Source of the DNA: Bisporella sp. PMI_857
Lineage: Eukaryota; Ascomycota; Leotiomycetes; Helotiales; Helotiaceae
NCBI GenBank assembly: GCA_021307315.1
Contig: JAJSPD010000001.1
Coordinates: 1,798,001 to 1,862,000, forward strand
Length of the DNA stretch: 64,000 bases
Direction: 5' to 3'
Part shown: positions 50,799 to 63,000 of the stretch, one piece after another
Numbering within the stretch: the stretch's first letter is position 1
Layout: the number at the start of each line of letters is the position of its first letter
Notes under the pieces: generated by a model
What the model saw: the letters and a program-made list of their open reading frames with translations, nothing else
The model's database searches: none
Told to the model about the DNA's origin: nothing
Position numbers and translations under genes: made by a program

Positions 50799-52473
50799 TT
50801 ACTTCAATTTCTGATGGCCTCGTTTCCTCTTACCACCCACCTCTCTCCCTTCTTCAATCTCCAACAAAGCCTCCCTCTTCTTCTGTCCTACCAATTTTAA
50901 TGCATCCCTAATAACCCTCGCTTCCAAGTTGACTAATTCTCCATTTCCATCATCTTCTTCCCATTGAATCATCTTTCTTCCCACTCTCGCCTCGATCGCC
51001 AGAACAAGTTCCACGTCTCGCTGTCCCACAAATGTGACCGCCTCACCTTTCCTCCCTGCTCTTGCAGTACGACCAACGCGGTGGATATAATCATCCGGAT
51101 CTCTAGGAATATCGTAGTTGATGACTAGTCCAACTTCTGGGATATCAAGACCTCTAGCTGCGACGTTTGTAGTAACTAATATTCGAGCTGCTGCTGCTCT
51201 GAAACGCCCAAGATTGTCAATTCTTTGTCGCTGTGGCAGCTTAGAATGTAAGGCCGTGACACGATGATCAAGAAGGCGCAGAAGGTGGGTTAAATAATCG
51301 GCCGTGCTAGTATGGTTACAAAACAAGATAACCGACTTTATCACATTCTTGGTAGTAAGCAGAAACATGTGCAGGTAATGCTCTCGATGTGTAACAGGAA
51401 TTTGCAGATACATATGCTTGAGCGACGGCGGAATGGCCAGAACCTGAGTATCGACCTCACAAATGAAGACGGGTTGTTTTCCAGGGGTTGTTGGCATCTC
51501 TTTTAATGCACGAACTTCTGGAGTTACCGTAGCTGTGAAGAGGAGGGTCTGGCGTTTGGAAGGAGGCGGCAACACAGAGAGGCACTCTTCGACATCCGGC
51601 AGCATAACTCCGTTTCCTGTGGTAGCTAACAGCCTATCCGCTTCGTCGAGGACCACCATCCGTACTCGTCGCAAGCCACATATTGTGTCTTCTCCTGATG
51701 TTCTTATATGGTCTGCCAAGCGGCCTGGAGTCGCAATCACGATGTGTGGCCTTTGAGCGATAGCTGCTGCCTGTGGCCGCATGTCAGACCCTCCTGTTAT
51801 CAAAATAGCTTTTAATGATTGTGGAGACGAGATGGCCTTAATTTGTTCGAGGATCTGGAGTGCAAGTTCTCTAAAACGTGAATCAGTCTCATGCCTTAAA
51901 ATTCTTCGTGGCTGCTCCATACCTCGTAGGCGTAAGCACCAATGCAAAGATTCCAAAGGGATCCTCAGCCCATTTCTGCAAAATTGGAACTGCGAAAGCT
52001 ACGGTTTTTCCGGAACCAGTCCTGCTACCTCCTATACAATCTCTCCCCTTCAATATCTCAGGGATACAGTGCTTCTGAATGCCAGTCGGCCTTTTTATAG
52101 CCATGGCTCCTAATGACCCCACCAACCATGGCTTCACGTTTAATGCCGCGAAGGAGGTTTGCTCGTCGACAGGAACTAGTATGGCGCCATTGCTTGGAAG
52201 TTCATGAGTAAGCCTTGGTTGTGGTGCCGACTTTATTCGTGAAGGCGCGGAAAACTGAGAGGTAATGCGCGCCTGATCTTGTGATGTTTTTCTTCGCTTT
52301 CTTGAGCCTTGTGAGTCGAGAGAATCGGACTCAAAATCAGAATCGGAGCCTGATAAGCTTTCCGCCTCCTCTAAATTTTTATGTAATTCATCAGATGAGC
52401 TAGAAGACTCCTCGTCTCCAGATTGCTCCCTGTCAGCTCTCGAGACGACCTTTTCGGCGGGCATTTTAGACAC
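50799..52473 (-). CDS. DBP8: DEAD-box RNA helicase Dbp8
   Basis: Exons 52473..51923 and 51870..50799 give 540 residues; the 52-bp intron restores motif Ia region [13 protein letters not shown]. An acidic Ser/Asp/Glu leader with KRRK precedes the helicase core: Q motif [12 protein letters not shown], motif [10 protein letters not shown], Ib TPGRL, motif II DEAD, motif III TAT, then domain 2 with [18 protein letters not shown] and motif [12 protein letters not shown]. The tail is basic ([12 protein letters not shown]). Overall sequence and length fit Dbp8, a nucleolar ATPase acting in early cleavages of pre-rRNA for 40S subunit production with its cofactor Esf2. An alternative start is at 52464. 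Confidence 0.92.
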
Positions 52474-53592
52474 GATATGGATTTTTTACTCATGTTTGGG
52501 AACTTTTTTTTCCCGCCTTATCATACCCCGGATTTGAGATCTCTTGGCGCTATTTATCCCTGTTCACGCCAAGCAATACAGACGGGTGTTTTCTCTTCCT
52601 CTTGCTGATTGTGTGTTTTGAATGACCACAATGCTCACCATCATTTTATATTTCATTCATACCGCGATTCGGCTCACTTGATCTCTGACAAGATGTGATG
52701 AATAATTTTGTCCGCATCTGCTTAAAAAAAGCTGCCTCATCAACTCCACCATTCGCTGGGCAAGCGAGGATCAGTGTTCTGTCTCTGCTCTTCGGTCCAC
52801 TACAGATTACTGGAAGCTGCGTAACTGCATCCCCCTCACAACGCTCTATATTGTTTGAAAACACTGTCACATCCACAAGCACATCAATAGGAACAATTAT
52901 GCAAGTTAACGCTGATTCTGCCACCTAGGTACAAGAATTCAGCCAGCTGCCACCATAGCCTAAAGCTAGTGCCTGGACCAGAAGGCAGCAAACAAAGAAG
53001 TCCAATCAATTTCAATTTCCCAGTATCGTTTATCCTCAAATTCGCGCTTCGCTCAATACAATCGGGTATCTCTAAAATTATCCATCCTTAAGCGCCTTAC
53101 AGCTCGGTTTCCTCCAAATTTGACATAAACACAGTTCTTCATAATGCCTCCTCCATATCCCCTGAAGCCCCCCGCAATCAGATTCTCTCACCAGATATCG
53201 TTGGTGGCTTGGGCGCTATTTTGAAAAGACTTCAGCGGAGCTGCGGCAGTCAGTTGAGGATCAACGTAGTCAGAAGAAGCGCCATTACTTGGAGCATTAG
53301 TCCCTGGTATGGCGTTGACGATGTCATCAGCAAATGAAAATGATTGAATCATGATCGAACTGGTTATGGGGCTAGTCCTCCTCCTCAAAAGTATTGATAT
53401 TTCCTGAAAAAGTCAAGTTTGCATCGTTGCCAACAGCGTCGTCCTCGGTATATGCCTTGTCAAAGCTATTGTAAAGATCCAGAGGGTCACCAGGGTAGCA
53501 GTTACAGTCTAAAGTATCGACATTTCCTGAACTATCATAGCCTGTCTGGGTATTGAGATTTTGCGCCATGTAACAATCGTGATCAATACGTT
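52474..53592. other. Region with several uncertain frames
   Basis: A 92-codon minus-strand frame (52646-52924, MAESALTCIIVPIDVL) overlaps an opposing plus-strand frame, and neither has a known domain. Two further minus-strand frames, 53372-53569 (65 residues, ATG start, MAQNLNTQTGYD) and 53188-53388 (no ATG), lie directly downstream of the orphan gene below and share its strand. They could be its displaced C-terminal coding sequence. Confidence 0.4.
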
Positions 53593-54744
53593 CTAGAGTT
53601 TGATTTTTATCGGTAAAAGGATTGGTATTGGCCGTGTGTTGAATCTGCCTTGAATGGTATTAACAAACTCTTCTTGACCATATTGGTACTCTCCACGACT
53701 GTAATGGCTATTTGCATCCTGAGCCATGTAACGCGAGAGGGTAGCAGGATGCATGAGAGTAATAGGCTGCGCCTTTTCATCCCTGGGAGAAGTTGCCGCA
53801 ATTACGTAGCCAGAGTCAAGAGACGGTGAAAGTGAACGTTGTCGCCAAGAAGAAGAGGTTATTAGTTTAAGTTTCTTCTGGGGTGATGCATCCCCCATAG
53901 CTATATTGTACCGTGATTTCCTCTTTCGACCACGCTTAGCCCTACATGCTGCGCTTATGAGATCTGTAAGATTTGAAATTTCTCCCTGATTCTTTAGTTT
54001 GCCCTTACGGCCGCTTTTGCTTGCTTCCGTCTGTCCATTTTTCGTTCGAGCTTGGCATTTATCATCTTGGCAACTCCTAATGAATGCCACGATGACATCG
54101 ACTCCAACGGATAAGCGATGTTCCTTGTGTAGAAATTCCTTCATATTATCTCGGCCTTTGTGCGTCTCCCCAGTTCTGATGTGTGCTTGCTGCAGAACTC
54201 CGTAGAGGTATTTGACATCAAAGGCTGCCCTATCTACAATCCGAGCTGGCCTGCCCTTCCCATTTGGCATACGCCTCACCCAGAAGTAATCTTCTTTCGG
54301 AATCGTAAGACTACCGATCCTTATCTCATTGGTAGCCATTTTGTACTCGGTATTAACGGTATGTCGCCATACGACTACGGGATATACTCCCCCCTTTCCA
54401 GTTGGCCAATCTAGTGGTGTGGCGCTAACTGTAGCAAGATGCTGAAGATTACCGTTCTTTTTTTGCTCTTGTATCTCGAGCTCGTGGTGAGCTGCTCTGA
54501 TGCGATCTACCATAGGGAATTCCTTTTGCCAGTCGGTGACTTTTTTATCTTGGTAGATTTTGTCCTCGATAAGGTTCCAGAACGTCTCAATTGAGTTTTG
54601 AGTGCATTCTAGATTGTATCCGACCTGGCAGTCTCCATATTGCGCCTGGATGGGATTTTTAAATATGTAGTTCCTCAATTTTTCAATAAAACCTGTCTTG
54701 GACTTCTTCAGGTTTGGAGGAAGAGGTGAAGATACATCTTCTAC
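53593..54744 (-). CDS. Orphan basic protein, 5' exon(s) not located
   Basis: An open stretch of 383 residues runs from a good acceptor (CTCTATTCAG, exon start 54744) to the stop at 53593. The frame has no ATG near its start, so at least one upstream exon is missing from this model. Folded-looking N-terminal part: ETFWNLIEDKIYQDKKVTDW, GGVYPVVVWRHTVNTEY, DYFWVRRMPNGKGRPARIVD, MKEFLHKEHRLSVGVDVIVA. Then a strongly basic, likely nuclear segment (RAKRGRKRKSRYN) and a Ser/Pro/Gln-rich tail. No family recognised. It sits at the edge of the accessory region, consistent with a lineage-specific gene. Confidence 0.5.
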   Translation of the reverse strand, partial: VEDVSSPLPPNLKKSKTGFIEKLRNYIFKNPIQAQYGDCQVGYNLECTQNSIETFWNLIEDKIYQDKKVTDWQKEFPMVDRIRAAHHELEIQEQKKNGNLQHLATVSATPLDWPTGKGGVYPVVVWRHTVNTEYKMATNEIRIGSLTIPKEDYFWVRRMPNGKGRPARIVDRAAFDVKYLYGVLQQAHIRTGETHKGRDNMKEFLHKEHRLSVGVDVIVAFIRSCQDDKCQARTKNGQTEASKSGRKGKLKNQGEISNLTDLISAACRAKRGRKRKSRYNIAMGDASPQKKLKLITSSSWRQRSLSPSLDSGYVIAATSPRDEKAQPITLMHPATLSRYMAQDANSHYSRGEYQYGQEEFVNTIQGRFNTRPIPILLPIKIKL

Positions 54745-57222
54745 CTGAATAGAGAGTCAGCATATTTGTTCTAAGAAATTTCAACATTTATTGCTCCTAT
54801 TCTTGCTCCACATCTAACTTGTGCCGCTCATAGCTGGCAGTACGAAGTGCTCAATTTGTGAGACACCTCTGAGCTCTTGGTTGATTTAGCACACTCGCGC
54901 ACATATATTCAGCATTCCAACACGCACAGAATGTACAAAGGCTTCGTGGCAACTCTTTCCGGATGCGGCATATGCTACCAGCCAAAAGGACTTTACAATC
55001 TGAACCAGAACTCCCCAGAATTTATCACGTGGGTAGTATCGCTTAAACTGCCTAGTCAGTCTACGCTTTCAGGGGGTGGGGCTAGTGACATTGCTCCTTC
55101 CAAAACTTCGGAAATTATCATAGCATGGGAACTTGGCTAGTCTCCTGCTTTCAAACAGTTGAGGAATACTGCCACCTGAACTGAAGCATAATGGCTCATA
55201 ACACGCATAATGTCAGGATTTCCAGCTTTCACGATTCGGAGATACAAAGGGACTGCAAAGGACCATTTCTCCAAGTGTATGAGCCTTCCTTGAAACTCTT
55301 TCGTGATAATTCAGGGAAGGGTTAAAAGCAATAAGTCGGATCTCTCAATATGCTGGGGCTCTTAATTCAAAATATGCAGGGACTTCGTGCAACTTGGCTG
55401 CGCGATACTGGTTGAATTTGGATTAAGAGCAGCGAATCCACAGTACAAGTGGGAAACAGCAACTGAGGGGAAAGAGGGTAATCTGATGGGCAATACATAA
55501 TTTTTCTTGAGAACGAAAGGCAATTCATGCGCAAGTAAAGGATTAGGTGTTGCTTACGATTTGACACATTGTTGGTATAATGTGTGACGCCGTGTGGTGA
55601 AGGAAGGTATGAGGTCGCTGCACAGGGGTTAGGAAGAATTAGCAATGGAAAAAGAAGTATAAGAGGCTGCTCACAGGTTAGGTAGATCACTTAAAGCTGC
55701 CCATGTCATCGCCGCAGGTTGCAAAATGCTAATAGATGTTGTACCTTGACTATCCATACTTAAGATTAATGACGGGAGTTCTTTGATGTATAAGGAGACG
55801 AGCAATCTGGGAAGAGGACCTGGGGGCTTTTATATTAGCAGGTCACACTTTCACTAGAAATTTTTCAGTTGTAAGTGGTGATTTGGGATTCCACTAGGTA
55901 TTTAGGAAAGCCATGCTAATGATGCTGTGCTAGTGAAGTGTGTCAAGCGAATTTATACGAGATTGCAAGAACTAACCGACGACACGATAGCATTTTGCGG
56001 AGCGAATTCTCACTTGAAAAAGCTCATTGTGATATTTCTACCTCTAAATTATGTATACTGGTTCCTAGATTTTACTTAAAACTGCATATTACAACGTAAT
56101 TCGGTGACATCTTTACCTTCCACTGCACTCTCATACTCTATCTATTGCCCGTAGAGTTACCATAATAAGTGGCCCCTATTATACCGCCACTCACGTTTTA
56201 GACCGTGTGACCTTGGGGGAGTACCGTTGGAACAGAATAATTATCTACAGGCCTTCTTGATACCATTGAAGCCTAACTAACTCGGCGTTAGTTCTTGTAT
56301 CGAGCTGAGTCCAGACCGTGTGCCTTCCTCCAAGTAGTTCTTCTCATGTAATTGTAGATGTGGGACACAATGGCCAGGGCTTCAATGACAAGTGGACTTG
56401 TTAGAGTGCTCCATGGAGTAATTTCATGCGAACGAAAGCCCTGGAGACAAAATATCTCCTAATATTAAGAGTAGTGATCTATTCCATGACTAGAGGGGCT
56501 GCGGGGGTACAAAGGCAGTTAAGAGCCTAAGCGGCACCACGAAATTGGTAGCCGCGCACACATTCATATGTTACAACCATCCCCCTAACAAATTTACTAT
56601 ACAAGCCATCAACCGACATGCTTATGAGATAAAAAAAAGAAACTGCTGTAGCTACCAGCACTACTGTTGAAAGGCAAGGAGAGCTTGTCGACATTAGAAG
56701 GGAAGGAGCGACAGAAGCAGTGGCCCCGCCAAAGGAGGCGACTAAGGAGGATCGGTCAACCAATATTCCATTGCGCTTTCACAGTGAGACTGCGAGGAAT
56801 CTTCCTTGATACATCAATACATCTGCTGTAGGGATAAACTTTTATACAGATATTATACTTGCTGTTGATTTGGAGGAGATGTCGCTGCAAGAGGAGAATC
56901 TGCCGCTGTATGGCTATCGCTGCGTGAATGGACCAACTAAAGCATTAAAAATACTGGGATATAAGACAACCAAGCAGCTGAAAGCAATAACAGCCGTTTC
57001 TTTGAGTATAGGAAAAGTCTGCAGGAGCGACAGCACAAAGATTCTCACGAGTTTCCTCGGTTCAGATAACAGCATTGATATGCATTCAAGATTGTGCTCC
57101 TTAACTATGTTCACTTCCTAGAGCGTTTACGATTTTGTACGTTACTTATGTTGATATGGATTAGCCATTGTATATTCAGCCCTTGGACATATGTCAAAGT
57201 TTTCAAGAAAGAGCTTTATTGT
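54745..57222. other. Gene-poor A/T-rich stretch left of the transposon
   Basis: About 2.5 kb. Frames at 54877-55140, 56527-56763 and 56870-57121 are short and unrecognised. No gene is supported. Confidence 0.45.
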
Positions 57223-57938
57223 AGATTGCGGCCAACCCACTGGTTGCCAAACTATTAGTAATATATTACTAACACTAATTGGTTTACAGCTATATGACTC
57301 TTAGCTGTCACGTAGTCAATTTATAGTTATATAGTTTCTGGCTGTCTGTAGTCAATTTATGGCTATATAGTTCCTAGCTGTCATGTAGTCAATTCATCTA
57401 TGGGTTCCTGTTGGAATGCATGTACATAGCTTCACGCGTTCCATATTGCAAGGATTGGGGGCCCTCTACCAACTATATAACTACCTGGCAATAGGCCGTA
57501 GCTTAGGAGAATCAACGAATATCAAAACCACACCAGCAAGAGCGTAGTCACAACTACTACGCCTTTTGCTACGTGGTAGGTATTCCGACAGTTCCTGGTT
57601 GTTTTACGTAGTTAATTTCCGATAATTTACCATTGGCTTGTATTAATTTATAACCGAAGCCAAGAAATTAGTACCAATATTAAAGTTTAACCTTGTATTC
57701 AAAAACCAATAGGTAAATTATCGGAAATTAACTACGTAAAACAGCCAGGAACTTATGACTATGAATTGACTGTATGACAGCCAGGAACTATAGCTCTATG
57801 AATTAACTACGTGACAGCTAAGAATCATATAGCTGTAAACTAATTAGTATTAGTAATATATTACTAATAACTTGGCAACCCAGTGGGTTGGGTTGAAAGG
57901 TTGAAAACCCAGCCCAACCCAACCCATTCCGCAGTCTA
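57223..57938. mobile_element. hAT-type non-autonomous element (MITE) with 8-bp target duplication
   Basis: 716 bases bounded by inverted ends TAGATTGCGG (left) and CCGCAGTCTA (right, reverse complement TAGACTGCGG). It is flanked on both sides by the perfect direct repeat CTTTATTG (57215-57222 and 57939-57946). Eight-base duplications and TAGNG-like termini are established hAT-superfamily features. Inside, long subterminal inverted arms match for most of their length (shared CAACCCACTGG, TTAGTAATATATTACTAA, TTTACAGCTATATGA, TAGCTGTCACGTAGT). An inner pair at about 57586-57635 and 57706-57753 (GTTTTACGTAGTTAATTTCC) continues the same arm. The left arm is longer by about 200 bases, as if a piece were inserted. 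No transposase frame, so it must be mobilised in trans. Confidence 0.85.
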
Positions 57939-59400
57939 CTTTATTGATAGAACCTACTCAACTGTAACTGACAAGGGGTTCTTCTATCAGGCAACAGTGT
58001 TTGGCATCATGAAGCCACAAGAGCTGCTTTGACTCCAGTCAACATTTGAAAAAAGTACATACGCATTTGTAAACTGAAAAAGACATACTAGAATAGAGTA
58101 GCTACTTCGGCCATCAGAAAACACTCGAAAATCAGAGGCCACCAGCACCAGTAACCATTCATCAATCACCTTCTACTTCCGAACACTAGTATGTCTCCTA
58201 CAGATTTTTCGCGTTGGCCAACAGAGGCAACATTAAATATTCCGAAAGCAACCAATATCTATTGATATCTATCTAGAAATTCGGCGCTCATTTTGTTCAA
58301 GGATTATCAGACATGGACTGGGGGAGGCGGGGTCCTGCTGCGGGTCATCTGTCTTGGGATGTTAAACCTTTTACCGAAATTCAGATGCAGTCAACACTTA
58401 ACGATTCGATAATATATTTGTATTGCACGTAAACGAATTCAAAAGAAATAAAAGAAGCCTGCATATCATATTTCAACATTAAATAGCTGCTGTTATACAA
58501 TCTTCACGTTACGCACTTGGTGTCACGGCACGCGCTGTGCATCTACAGATACAGTGGGCAAAGTGGTATAATGCGTAAGAATCTAAAGCTAGGGAAGAGA
58601 GAGGATCTCGAGGAGAGCAGGCTATATATACACGCGAGAAATCGCAAGTATCATTTTGTTATGCCAACACACCTAACGTTAAATGCATAGTATCCCGTCT
58701 TAGGCTTTACAGATAGACACAAACAATCGGTACAAAGTGAGCGATAGTGTATATTCTTTTATTGTTCTTAAGCTTAAACGTTTTGATGTCCAAAAGATTC
58801 CAACCGCCGACTTGGGTTGAAAGACCAGATTGCGTCATGAAAAACAAATTGCCGACAACAATATTAGAACAGTAGACAGGCAGAAAATAACCCGTCTTAA
58901 AAATGGACAAAAAGCGATATTGATCAACAAAAAGAACTCGGGAAGTGGCTTTGGAGCAGCGCTGGCAAAAGTCAGGTTATAGCAGGTTTTAGGCTTAAGA
59001 ATTGTCTTGAGGTCTGCAAAAATGCAAGCACTGGCAAGGACAAGAACGCCTTATTTGATTAAAGGTGTGGAAAAAATTGATGGAATGTGATGCATAAAGC
59101 TTCTTGACGCCTTTGTAGCAGAGACGCAGTTATTCATAGCTGCTAAGGACAACTTTTCGCTTATCAATATTTGAGGTAGATCAATATTTGAGGTAACCGA
59201 ATCGAGATTTTATTGTTTCTCGATATCCCCTACACGCTTGTTAGAGTAATAAAATAAGGACAAAACGTCACATGATGGACTGTCAGAGTACTGACCATAA
59301 CTTTCCGAGCTTGAAGTCGTATAATCGAATATTAGATATAAGCATCTGGTAATCCAAAATTGACCAAGAATTGGGGACCATTTTTAGCTTCAGTCTATCG
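57939..59400. other. Gene-poor A/T-rich stretch right of the transposon
   Basis: About 1.5 kb with no supported gene. A 17-base tandem duplication (GATCAATATTTGAGGTA type) occurs near 59163-59195. Confidence 0.45.
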
Positions 59401-59715
59401 ATGAAACTCAACATTGACCCTATTTTCTATAAGGAGACGCTATTCTTGCAGCTTAATTGGTTAGTATTGAAGCTCTCATGATTACCTAACAAGGGTTGGA
59501 AAAATAGGGGTTTCAACAGCCGTCATTCTTGCTGTCTGATTGAACGTCCAGGCAAGACAAACAAGAAGAGCACTCTGCGCACCTTAGGTGGCGAGAAGAT
59601 GATTGTAGCCGTCCCTCCAGGAAGAAGATTCAAACGCGAAGAAATAGAAACCGAATCATGTGTCGATAGCGCAAAGTCATATGAGCTGGTGGCAATCACG
59701 AAAAACATATATTAA
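59401..59715 (+). CDS. Candidate small orphan gene, two exons
   Basis: Exons 59401..59459 and 59508..59715 join to 88 residues. The 48-bp intron has a GTTAGT donor, a TACCTAAC branch point 14 bases before the acceptor, and an AATAG acceptor, and it keeps the frame open (LQLNWGFNSRH). The second exon reads as a charged, protein-like sequence (RPGKTNKKSTLRTLGGEK, PGRRFKREEIETESC). An opposing minus-strand frame of 61 residues (59523-59708) overlaps it, so the coding strand is not certain. No family recognised. It converges with the NLR gene. Confidence 0.33.
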
Positions 59716-60068
59716 TTGATAGCCAAGCCAAGATTGAGTCTGTTTCCTGTATATTGAAACTTTAGTTTCGGCATACTGTTACGGCCAAGGCAATCTTTGA
59801 TATTAGGTTACAATAGACGGCTGGATGTCTGAATAAAAGTAAGTGTTGTATATCCCAGTAACTGGCAAAGAGAATACTAACTTACATCCTTGTGAGGCAA
59901 AACATCCCGTAGTAATTTGACCACTTCAACCAAATCGCGGAAATCTCAGCACTAAATAAAATTAATGGGTTCTAAATCATGCCTATGGTATTAGACTTGT
60001 TGCTCATTAAAACAATCCCTGCATTTTTAATCTCTATGTTGTTATTCGTCCTTAACTCTTCCATCAAA

Positions 60069-63000
60069 CTAAGTACTTTCAGATCCAAGTCCACATTCCT
60101 CATGCCATTGGTTAATTGCGTCCAGCGAAGATTGCGTGTTGGGATGATCAATGCCTATGCAGCTCGTCCGACGTCTAAAGCAATTTTCCATCAGTGCTAG
60201 TGCTTTCCTGGCATGGCCTTGGCTTTTCCATGTACACGCAAGATTATTCATGCTGGTCAGCGTGTCTGGATGCTCAGCGCCTAGCACTTTTTTTCTCGTA
60301 TCCAATACTTGCACCTCCAAGTCCTCGGCTTCTTTCCAGCGTCCCTGATTCCAGAATGTCGAAGCCAAATTGGCCATGCTGGTCAGCGTGTCTGGATGCT
60401 CAGCGCCTAGCACTTTTGAACTCGTTTTTAATACTTGAACCTCCAAGTCCTCGGCTTCTTTCCAGCGCCTTTGATTCCGGAATGTCGAAGCTAAGTTGGC
60501 CATGCTGGTTAGCGTGTCTGGATGCTCAGCGCCTAGCACTTTTTTTCTCGTTTCCAGTACTTGCACGTCCAAGTCCTCGGCTTCTTTCCAGCGTCCCTGA
60601 TTCCAGAATGTCGAAGCCAAATTGGCCATACTAGTTAGCGTAGAAGGATGCTTTGCGCCTAGCACTCTTTTTCTTGTTTCCATTACTTGCACCTCCAAGT
60701 CCTCGGCTTCTTTCCAGCGTCCTTGATTCTGGAATGTTGAAGCCAAATTGGCCATACTAGTCAGTGTAGAAGGATGCTTAGCGCCTAGCACTTTTTTTCT
60801 CGTTTCCAATACTTGCGCTTCCAAGTCCTCGGCTTCTTTCCAGCGTCCCTGATTCCAGAATGTCGAGGCCAAATTGGCCATACTAGTTAGCGTAGAAGGA
60901 TGCTCAGCACCTAGCACTCTTTTTCTTGTTTCCAATACTTGCACCTCCAAGTCCTTGGCTTCTTTCCAGCGTCCTTGATTCCGGAATGTCGAAGCCAAAT
61001 TGCCCATGCTAGTCAGCGTGTTTAGATAATTAGCGCCAAGCACTTTCGAACTTGTTTCTATCACTTGCATTTCCAAATTTTCGGCTTCTTTCCAGCGTCC
61101 TTGATTCTGGAATATCAAAGCTAAGTTGGTCATGCTAGTTAGTGTGTCTGGATGCTCAGCGCCTAGCACTTTTTTTCTCGTTTCCATTACTTGCACGTTC
61201 AAGTCCTCGGCTTCTTTCCAGCGTCCTTGATCCCGGAATGTCGAAGCCAAGTTGACCATGCTGGTCAGCGTGTCTGGATGCTCTACGCCCAGCACCTTTC
61301 TTCTTATCTCTAAGACCTCCATAAATTGGACCTCAGCTTCGTTATAGCGTCCATCGCTGTACAGACACAGGCCAAATCTCCGTACTAGTTCAGTCCGGCT
61401 CTTTGCATCTTTATCGATAGTAACAGAAATGAGCGCCTGTTGTACGTGCGGGAGGTACGTCCTCCATATGCTTCGGTTTTGATGGTCATTGTCTGGGAAT
61501 ACTTCCTCTAATCGTGTGATAGTCTTTTCGGCCCATTGAGTGATCAGCTTCTGCTTTCGAAGCCAGTTCCGCGTCGCGAGATGCACTAGCCGATGGAGGT
61601 CAAGCGTCAGGTCTGTAGTTCGCCTGGTGATGAACGAATATGCGTTGAGTGTCCCAATCGCATCTGTTGCCTTCTTCTGAGATGGCCCGGTCGGAAGCAG
61701 AGATTGTGGAATGTCCTTTGCATCTATGCATGCCATAAACGATAAATAATCTGCTGCGAGAGGATCCCGATGTCTGATTTGCTCAAATGAGATTAACCAA
61801 GTTGTAGCTACCGGGTTCTTCACATTGTGATATCTTCCGTCGTCTTTAAATTCTTCGCTTAAAAGATCAATGACCCCTTCTTCTTGATCTGCTAAGAGGG
61901 ACAAATAATCAGCAAAGGCTATTTTATTTTCGTTGATATATGCTGCTGCCTGAACAATAGCAAGCGGAAGGTAAGTGAGCTCCTCGAGTAGTGCTTTTGT
62001 ATCTTGTCCGTTGTTGACAAGGTCCGGATTGACTAAACGCTTCTGAAGCAACTGTGTAGCTACGTCTTCATTCATCTCTGGCACCTCTATAATATTCTGC
62101 TGTGCAAGCTTGACACCCGCTTTCCTGTCGCGGGTCGTGAAGATAATACAACCTTGCTCATTTCTTGGGAGGTATTCGATTAAACTGTTAGATCCCGGCT
62201 CAAACCCAGACTGAGCAGTCCACATATTGATGTCGTCAGCGTTGTCAAACACTAGGAGCCACTGGCCGGCGCTTTTTTTACTCAGAAAGTCTTGCACAAG
62301 CCCCTTCACATCTGTCTTATCGTTTTCCCAACCCGGGATACCAAGCTGTTGGGCAGCACCGAGATACGCTTGATGAAGACTTTCTATGTTAGTTGCGGGT
62401 ATCCAGATAACTGTGCAATTTTTATGCTTGTCTCTCGTTCGGTACACTAGCTCAAGTATTAATTGTGTTTTGCCTACACCCCCAAGTCCCGTGATTGCAC
62501 ATTTTGTGGTTCGACCTCCTACAAACAGCTTTTCTTTAAGCTCAGTGAGTTGGGTCTCACGACCCGTGAAGTTAAGATTTCTGTCGAATGGTACCATAAA
62601 AATGACATTACTGTCTATGTAATATAACTTAGTATAGGCCAAGCCAAATAAGATATGCTATACCTTTTGCATCTTTCGGCTTGCTGCTATCCTCGGAGAA
62701 TTCTTTTACTGTCATGTAGAGCCGTTTCAGTGCCGCCTCTTTCCCCTCCCCATAGATAGGAGTCATGGACACTTCACAGAGGCCTAATAAACAGTATACT
62801 ATGTCTTCTTCTTCTGTTGTCTGGCGTTGTACTACCCATTTTTTCCGCTGAGCTATGCTAAAGTCAGAGAAAGGATTTCCTTGCAGGGCCTGAATTGGAA
62901 TTCCGGTGATCTCGTGAATTGGCTTCTCGAGTGATATTTTATCACCTAATTGATTGCCCTCTTTCGAAAAGAATTCGACTGTTGCCGGAGCAATAAGTTC

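Noticed and set aside
52646..52928. Overlapping opposed frames of 92 and 77 codons
   Set aside because: Both look moderately protein-like, which cancels the evidence. I considered a proteasome-assembly chaperone but could not match any motif.
56870..57121. 83-codon plus-strand frame beside the transposon
   Set aside because: No domain, no splice context, and no sign that it belongs to the element; insufficient support for a gene.
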